Below, piece by piece: positions 5,900-8,674 of a stretch of DNA of 8,674 nt (positions within the stretch are counted from its first letter, which is position 1; every line of letters begins with the position of its first letter). The notes below the pieces were generated by a model, which did no database searches, was not told the origin of the DNA, and saw only the letters and a program-made list of their open reading frames with translations. Source of the stretch: an uncultured Coriobacteriaceae bacterium (GTDB lineage: Bacteria; Actinomycetota; Coriobacteriia; Coriobacteriales; Eggerthellaceae); contig CAMORQ010000062.1 of NCBI GenBank assembly GCA_946623915.1, positions 1 to 8,674 on the forward strand. The letters run 5' to 3'. The translations under genes were made by a program, and so were the position numbers.

Positions 5900-5962
5900 G
5901 CTAGGTCGAAAGGAAGGCGGTGGACCGGATGCTCACCAAACGAGTAATTCCTTGCATGGATG
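5900..5962 (+). repeat. 63-bp direct repeat, copy 1 (duplicated hisF 5' end)
   Basis: Identical in all 63 positions to 6083-6145, offset by 183 bp. It holds a TAG, the ribosome-binding site AAAGGAAGG, a GTG (5920), an ATG (5929) and the first 11 codons of hisF counted from that ATG. Sequence identity ends abruptly on both sides. The left boundary is 12 bases after the stop codon of the flavoprotein gene. Confidence 0.95.
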
Positions 5963-6087
5963 ATTCGAGCGCCCGGGGAACGCGCCAGTGGCGCGTTCCT
6001 AGCGAGAATGGGCGTCCGCTTGCGGGCGCCCCCGCGGGGGATTTGCCGAAGGCAAAGACCACATCCATGCCCCGTGGGTGCTGCTAG
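5929..6087 (+). pseudogene. Truncated hisF start / upstream ORF, 52 codons
   Basis: Starting at the copy-1 ATG, the reading frame gives the HisF N-terminus (MLTKRVIPCMD), then enters the 120-bp insert at codon 12 and runs to a TAG at 6085-6087 that belongs to repeat copy 2. It starts 9 bases earlier (5920) if the GTG is used. The remaining 41 residues, rich in Arg, Gly, Pro and Ala, have no resemblance to HisF, so this cannot be a working enzyme. It keeps the same ribosome-binding site as the real gene and stops just before the second one. It could therefore be a translated leader that couples ribosomes to hisF, or simply the broken by-product of the duplication. Confidence 0.6.
5963..6082 (+). 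other. 120-bp hairpin-rich insert between the direct repeats
   Basis: The insert contains consecutive hairpins. GGAACGCGCC (5977-5986) pairs perfectly with 5990-5999 across a 3-base loop. GGGCGTCCGC (6010-6019) pairs with 6022-6031 with one G-U. TTTGCC (6042-6047) pairs with GGCAAA (6051-6056). A 12-bp CCCCCGCGGGGG palindrome (6029-6040) competes with the second hairpin. The last 9 bases of repeat copy 1 (5954-5962) can pair with CATCCATGC (6062-6070), closing all hairpins into one domain. The insert's near-terminal sequences, AGCGCCCGGGG (5968-5978) and CCCCGTGGGTGCT (6070-6082), are imperfect inverted repeats that form an alternative pairing. No coding signature or transposase is present. 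It resembles a palindromic interspersed element or a structured RNA. Confidence 0.75.
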
Positions 6088-6145
6088 GTCGAAAGGAAGG
6101 CGGTGGACCGGATGCTCACCAAACGAGTAATTCCTTGCATGGATG
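6083..6145 (+). repeat. 63-bp direct repeat, copy 2 (functional hisF 5' end)
   Basis: Perfect second copy of 5900-5962. This one continues into the complete hisF frame. Its internal TAG (6085-6087) ends the upstream truncated frame, and its AAAGGAAGG (6092-6100) is the ribosome-binding site of the intact gene. Confidence 0.95.
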
Positions 6146-6876
6146 TCAAAGATGGGCGCGTGGTGAAAGGCGTGAATTTCGTGAACCTGCGCGATGCGGG
6201 CGATCCGATCGAGCTCGCGCAGCGCTACGATGAACAGAAGGCCGACGAGGTCATTTTCCTGGACATCACCGCCACGCACGAAGGACGCGACACTACGGTG
6301 GCGCTCGCATCGCGGGCGGCAGAAGAGCTTCATCTGCCTTACTGCGTCGGCGGCGGTTTCCGCACGATTGGCGACATCCGCACGATGATCGCTGCCGGCG
6401 CCGACAAGGTGTCGGTGAATTCCGCAGCGGTGAAAGATCCGGCTATCCTCACGCAGGCCGCCGAGGCTTTCGGCAGTCAGGCCATCGTCTGCGCCATCGA
6501 TGCCAAGCACGTGGCCGGTGCTGGCGACAAATGGGAGGTCTACGTGCGCGGAGGGCGCGAAGCCACCGGCATCGATGCCGTCCAGTGGGCCGCCGAGGTG
6601 GCCAAGCGCGGTGCGGGGGAAATCCTGTTGACCAGCATGGACCGCGACGGCAGCCAAGATGGCTTCGACTGTGCGCTTACCCGGGCGGTCGCGCGAGCGG
6701 TCGACATCCCCGTGATCGCGAGCGGCGGCGTGGGCAAACTCGAGCACTTTGCGGAAGGCGTCATCGAAGGCGAGGCCGATGCCGTCCTTGCTGCAAGCGT
6801 CTTCCATTTCGGCACGTACACAGTGCGGCAGGTGAAGGAGTACATGGCAAGTCAAGGTATCCCGGTGCGGTTATAG
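6112..6876 (+). CDS. hisF: Imidazole glycerol phosphate synthase, cyclase subunit
   Basis: HisF is the (beta/alpha)8 barrel that, with glutamine amidotransferase HisH, converts PRFAR and ammonia to imidazole glycerol phosphate and AICAR in histidine synthesis. From the ATG at 6112 the protein has 254 residues, the normal length, and begins MLTKRVIPCMD. The catalytic pair falls at Asp11 and Asp130 (AIDAK), the same numbers as in the Thermotoga enzyme. Phosphate-binding Gly-rich turns are seen at VGGGF (79-83) and ASGGVGK (203-209), with LLTSMDRDG (172-180) between. A GTG at 6103 would add three residues and lies closer to AAAGGA, so either start is possible; the family alignment favours the ATG. 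The 5' end is duplicated upstream. hisH and hisA are not in the window. The next gene starts 8 bases after the stop. Confidence 0.96.
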   Translation: MLTKRVIPCMDVKDGRVVKGVNFVNLRDAGDPIELAQRYDEQKADEVIFLDITATHEGRDTTVALASRAAEELHLPYCVGGGFRTIGDIRTMIAAGADKVSVNSAAVKDPAILTQAAEAFGSQAIVCAIDAKHVAGAGDKWEVYVRGGREATGIDAVQWAAEVAKRGAGEILLTSMDRDGSQDGFDCALTRAVARAVDIPVIASGGVGKLEHFAEGVIEGEADAVLAASVFHFGTYTVRQVKEYMASQGIPVRL

Positions 6877-6884
6877 GGAGCATT

Positions 6885-7781
6885 GTGCCTCGTTTGTCCA
6901 CGACATCCGCTGTTGTTATTTCGCTGGCGCTCGCTGCGACGTGCGCGCTTTGCGGGTGTGCGTCAAGCCTCGATTCGTCCGAGTCGTCTTCGGGGTCGGG
7001 CGTTTCTGCGCCGGCGTCTTCGGGGGCTGGTGCCTCTTCCGTTGCCGACGCAGCGCATTCGACAGCCGGACAGGATGTGTCGGACAGGCCTGCGACGTCC
7101 GCATCGGCATCCGCATCGGCGTCCGCGTCGACCTTCGCGTCGAGCAGCTCAGCTTCCTCCTCGTCCGCTGCGGGTGGTGCCAGCAGCGCTGGGCACGATG
7201 CGAAGTCGTCCAGCTCGTCCAAACCTGAAGAGCCCCCCAGGCTTACCAACGAAATCATGGGCTCGAGCATCATCGGCGCCGAAGCCATGGCGCGCCTTTA
7301 CCACGATCGGAGCGTAGCGTATCCAACGGATGTGTACGAGGCGGCAGGTGCGCCGACCATCGAAGATTTCTGCCGCCTGTGCGTGGAAGAAGCAGATGCG
7401 GAAGGCGTGCGAGCCGAGGTGCTGTTCGCCCAGGCCATGCACGAAACTGCATGGCTGCAATTCGGCAACCAAGTGAGCGTCGAGCAGTGCAACTTCGGTG
7501 GTTTGGGAGCTGTGAATTCCGGTGGCGCTGGCGAAACGTTTTACGATGTGCGCGAAGGGCTGCGGGCCCAGGTGCAGCATCTGAAGGCGTACGCGAGCAC
7601 GGAAGAGCTGGTCAACGAATGCGTCGACATGCGTTTCGATTTCGTCGAGCGCGGATGTGCGCCGACTGTTCAAGATTTAGGGGGCCGCTGGGCATGGCCG
7701 GGCGATGGCTACGGGGACGCCATCATGTCCGTGATCGAAGGCCTCTATGAAATAGAGTACGGCAAGACCCCACCAGCATGA
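6885..7781 (+). CDS. Lipoprotein glucosaminidase (peptidoglycan hydrolase, PF01832-like)
   Basis: A 298-residue protein from the GTG at 6885, with GGGAG about 4 bases upstream; any earlier start would lie inside hisF. Residues 4-24 are a lipoprotein signal peptide with lipobox LCGC, giving Cys25 as the lipidated residue. Residues 26-112 are a Ser/Ala-rich spacer, including SASASASAS encoded by 12-bp DNA repeats. The C-terminal domain (about 130-298) matches endo-beta-N-acetylglucosaminidases: FAQAMHETAWLQFG (181-194) with Glu187 as the probable catalytic acid, then CNFGGLGAV (202-210), FYDVREGLRAQVQHLKAYA (219-237) and the GGRWAWPGDGYGD region (266-278). It should cut glycan strands from the outer membrane face, held on a flexible tether. 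It follows hisF by 8 bases, so the two are probably co-transcribed, an unusual place for a wall enzyme. Confidence 0.85.
   Translation: MPRLSTTSAVVISLALAATCALCGCASSLDSSESSSGSGVSAPASSGAGASSVADAAHSTAGQDVSDRPATSASASASASASTFASSSSASSSSAAGGASSAGHDAKSSSSSKPEEPPRLTNEIMGSSIIGAEAMARLYHDRSVAYPTDVYEAAGAPTIEDFCRLCVEEADAEGVRAEVLFAQAMHETAWLQFGNQVSVEQCNFGGLGAVNSGGAGETFYDVREGLRAQVQHLKAYASTEELVNECVDMRFDFVERGCAPTVQDLGGRWAWPGDGYGDAIMSVIEGLYEIEYGKTPPA
7098..7133 (+). repeat. 12-bp in-frame tandem repeat encoding Ser-Ala
   Basis: TCCGCATCGGCA (7098-7109) is followed by TCCGCATCGGCG (7110-7121) and a diverged third unit (7122-7133). Expansion or contraction would lengthen or shorten the Ser/Ala tether of the lipoprotein in steps of four residues without breaking the frame. 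Confidence 0.7.
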
Positions 7782-7785
7782 CGCC

Positions 7786-7834
7786 TGCGCGTCGTTGCCG
7801 CCGCGTTCACGTGGCCGCGGCGCAACGACACGCA
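7786..7834 (+). terminator. Long GC-rich hairpin before hisI
   Basis: The arm 7786-7805 (TGCGCGTCGTTGCCGCCGCG) pairs with 7816-7834 around a 10-base loop, with one G-U pair and one bulged C, giving about 19 base pairs. It starts 4 bases after the lipoprotein stop and ends 26 bases before the hisI start. There is no T-tract, so a classic intrinsic terminator is unlikely. A pause, processing or mRNA-stabilising structure between the two coding regions is more probable. Confidence 0.55.
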
Positions 7835-7860
7835 GCCGCAGCGTTCAGAGAGGAGCGCCG

Positions 7861-8196
7861 ATGATCGAAACCGAAAACTTGCGTCCAGACCAGATGGCCT
7901 TCAACGCGCAGGGCTTGGTTCCCTGCATCGTGCAAGACGCTTCTACGCGAGATGTGCTGATGATGGCTTGGATGAACGCGCAAGCTTTGTCCCTTACGCT
8001 CGAGCAGCGCAGCATGTGGTTCTATTCGCGCAGCCGGCAAGAGCTGTGGCACAAGGGCGAAACCAGCGGCAACGTCCAGGAACTCGTCGAGCTGCGCTAC
8101 GACTGCGACGCCGACACGCTGCTCGCGCTGGTGAATCCGGCGGGCCCGGCGTGCCACACCGGCAACGCCACGTGCTTCTACAGGACGTTCGAGTGA
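7861..8196 (+). CDS. hisI: Phosphoribosyl-AMP cyclohydrolase
   Basis: HisI opens the adenine ring of phosphoribosyl-AMP, the third step of histidine synthesis, in the cytoplasm. The protein of 111 residues is the stand-alone cyclohydrolase without the fused HisE domain. Recognisable blocks are GLVPCIVQD (18-26), MMAWMNAQAL (34-43), YSRSRQELWHKGETSGN (55-71) and the metal-site segment DCDAD (81-85) with ACHTGNATCF (97-106). Asp81, Asp83 and Asp85 should hold Mg, while Cys82, Cys98 and Cys105 should hold Zn, as in characterised homologues. AGGAG about 6 bases upstream fixes the ATG at 7861. An earlier in-frame start at 7795 falls inside the preceding hairpin and adds a non-homologous stretch. 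The stop overlaps the start of the helicase gene, which argues for one transcript. Confidence 0.95.
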   Translation: MIETENLRPDQMAFNAQGLVPCIVQDASTRDVLMMAWMNAQALSLTLEQRSMWFYSRSRQELWHKGETSGNVQELVELRYDCDADTLLALVNPAGPACHTGNATCFYRTFE

Positions 8197-8674
8197 TTGC
8201 GCCCAAAGACATACTGAAGCGCTACTTCGGCTACGACGACTTCCGTCCCAACCAAGCGGAGGTGGTCGACGCGGTCCTGGGCGGTCGCGACGTGCTCGCC
8301 GTCATGCCCACAGGTGCGGGAAAAAGCCTGTGCTATCAGGTTCCCGCGCTGAGCCTTGGCGGGTACGCGCTTGTGGTTTCGCCGCTCATTGCGCTTATGG
8401 AAGACCAGGTCGGAGCCCTGCTGCAGGCAGGCGTGCAGGCGGCGTGCATCCACAGCGCGAAGACTCCTGCGGCCCAGCGAGACATACTCGCTGCGACGCG
8501 TGGTGAATTCGTCAAGCTGCTCTATGTGGCGCCCGAACGCTTGAACGCGCCGGCGTTTCTCGAGTTCGCGCGGGAGTGCCCTCCGACGTTGCTCGCAGTT
8601 GACGAAGCGCACTGCATCAGCCAGTGGGGGCAGGATTTCCGCCCCAGCTACACGCGCATCAACGAGTTCGTCGA
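8193..8674 (+). CDS. recQ: RecQ-family ATP-dependent DNA helicase, N-terminal part (runs off window)
   Basis: The frame starts with GTG at 8193, which shares two bases with the hisI TGA, and has AGGA (8182-8185) 7 bases upstream. It stays open to the window edge, giving 160 residues. Helicase motifs appear in the RecQ order: motif 0 FGYDDFRPNQ (12-21), Walker A PTGAGKS (39-45) followed by LCYQVPA, motif Ia SPLIALMEDQV (63-73), YVAPERL (111-117), and motif II DEAH (137-140) followed by the RecQ aromatic-rich loop CISQWGQDFRPSY. It is a 3'-5' superfamily 2 helicase acting in recombination and fork repair. RQC and HRDC domains would lie beyond the window, so RecQ proper versus a short RecQ-like paralogue cannot be settled. 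Start overlap suggests translational coupling to hisI. Confidence 0.92.
   Translation, partial: MIAPKDILKRYFGYDDFRPNQAEVVDAVLGGRDVLAVMPTGAGKSLCYQVPALSLGGYALVVSPLIALMEDQVGALLQAGVQAACIHSAKTPAAQRDILAATRGEFVKLLYVAPERLNAPAFLEFARECPPTLLAVDEAHCISQWGQDFRPSYTRINEFV

Noticed and set aside
5900..6112. T-box or histidine attenuator leader
   Set aside because: No T-box signature and no run of His codons in the 52-codon leader frame, and no terminator with a U-tract was found.
5900..6145. Ordinary insertion sequence with target-site duplication
   Set aside because: No transposase frame fits in 120 bp and a 63-bp duplication is far longer than those of known IS families.
5803..6855. 350-codon minus-strand frame across hisF, with an internal repeated segment
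   Set aside because: It is antisense to hisF, whose catalytic residues are intact. The internal repeat is just the 63-bp direct repeat read backwards.

Overview
The window looks like a GC-rich chromosome segment from an anaerobic actinobacterium of the Coriobacteriia/Eggerthellaceae kind. This is an inference from the Tat-exported molybdopterin oxidoreductase with ferredoxin and TorD-like partners, the frequent GTG starts, the strong Shine-Dalgarno sites, and the Ser/Ala-rich lipoprotein linkers. No 16S rRNA or species marker is present.

Layout. (1) 1-77, minus strand: first codons of a regulator that looks GntR-like, cut by the window edge. (2) 78-409: intergenic region with degenerate GC-rich tandem repeats and a repeated 12-mer next to the promoter side of the next operon. 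(3) 410-4107, plus strand: a three-gene respiratory or reductive module made of a DMSO-reductase-family catalytic subunit with a Tat signal and lipobox, a four-cluster [4Fe-4S] subunit, a strong hairpin, and a TorD/DmsD-type chaperone. No NrfD/DmsC membrane subunit is visible. (4) 4108-4572, minus strand: an unrecognised protein with an extremely Asp-rich tail, abutting the chaperone gene tail to tail with no spacer. (5) 4573-5033: non-coding, dominated by a 45-bp imperfect inverted repeat around a 92-bp centre (a possible MITE-like element) and a 14-bp tandem duplication. (6) 5034-5261, minus strand: a small protein with one C-terminal membrane segment. It is divergent from a pyridoxamine-phosphate-oxidase-like flavoprotein (5409-5888), with a 12-bp palindrome between them. 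(7) 5900-6145: the ribosome-binding region and first codons of hisF occur twice as perfect 63-bp direct repeats around a 120-bp hairpin-rich insert. (8) 6112-8674, plus strand: hisF, a cell-wall glucosaminidase lipoprotein, hisI, and the start of a recQ-type helicase overlapping the hisI stop codon.

How the genes fit together. The catalytic subunit, FeS subunit and chaperone form a coherent exported redox enzyme. The lipobox on the catalytic subunit may replace a membrane anchor. HisF and HisI are steps of histidine synthesis, but they are separated by a peptidoglycan-hydrolase lipoprotein and followed by a DNA-repair helicase. The transcription unit is therefore mixed rather than a pure his operon. 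The most unusual object is the duplicated hisF start: an insert that interrupts codons 11-12 of one copy is followed by a complete regenerated 5' end, so hisF stays intact.
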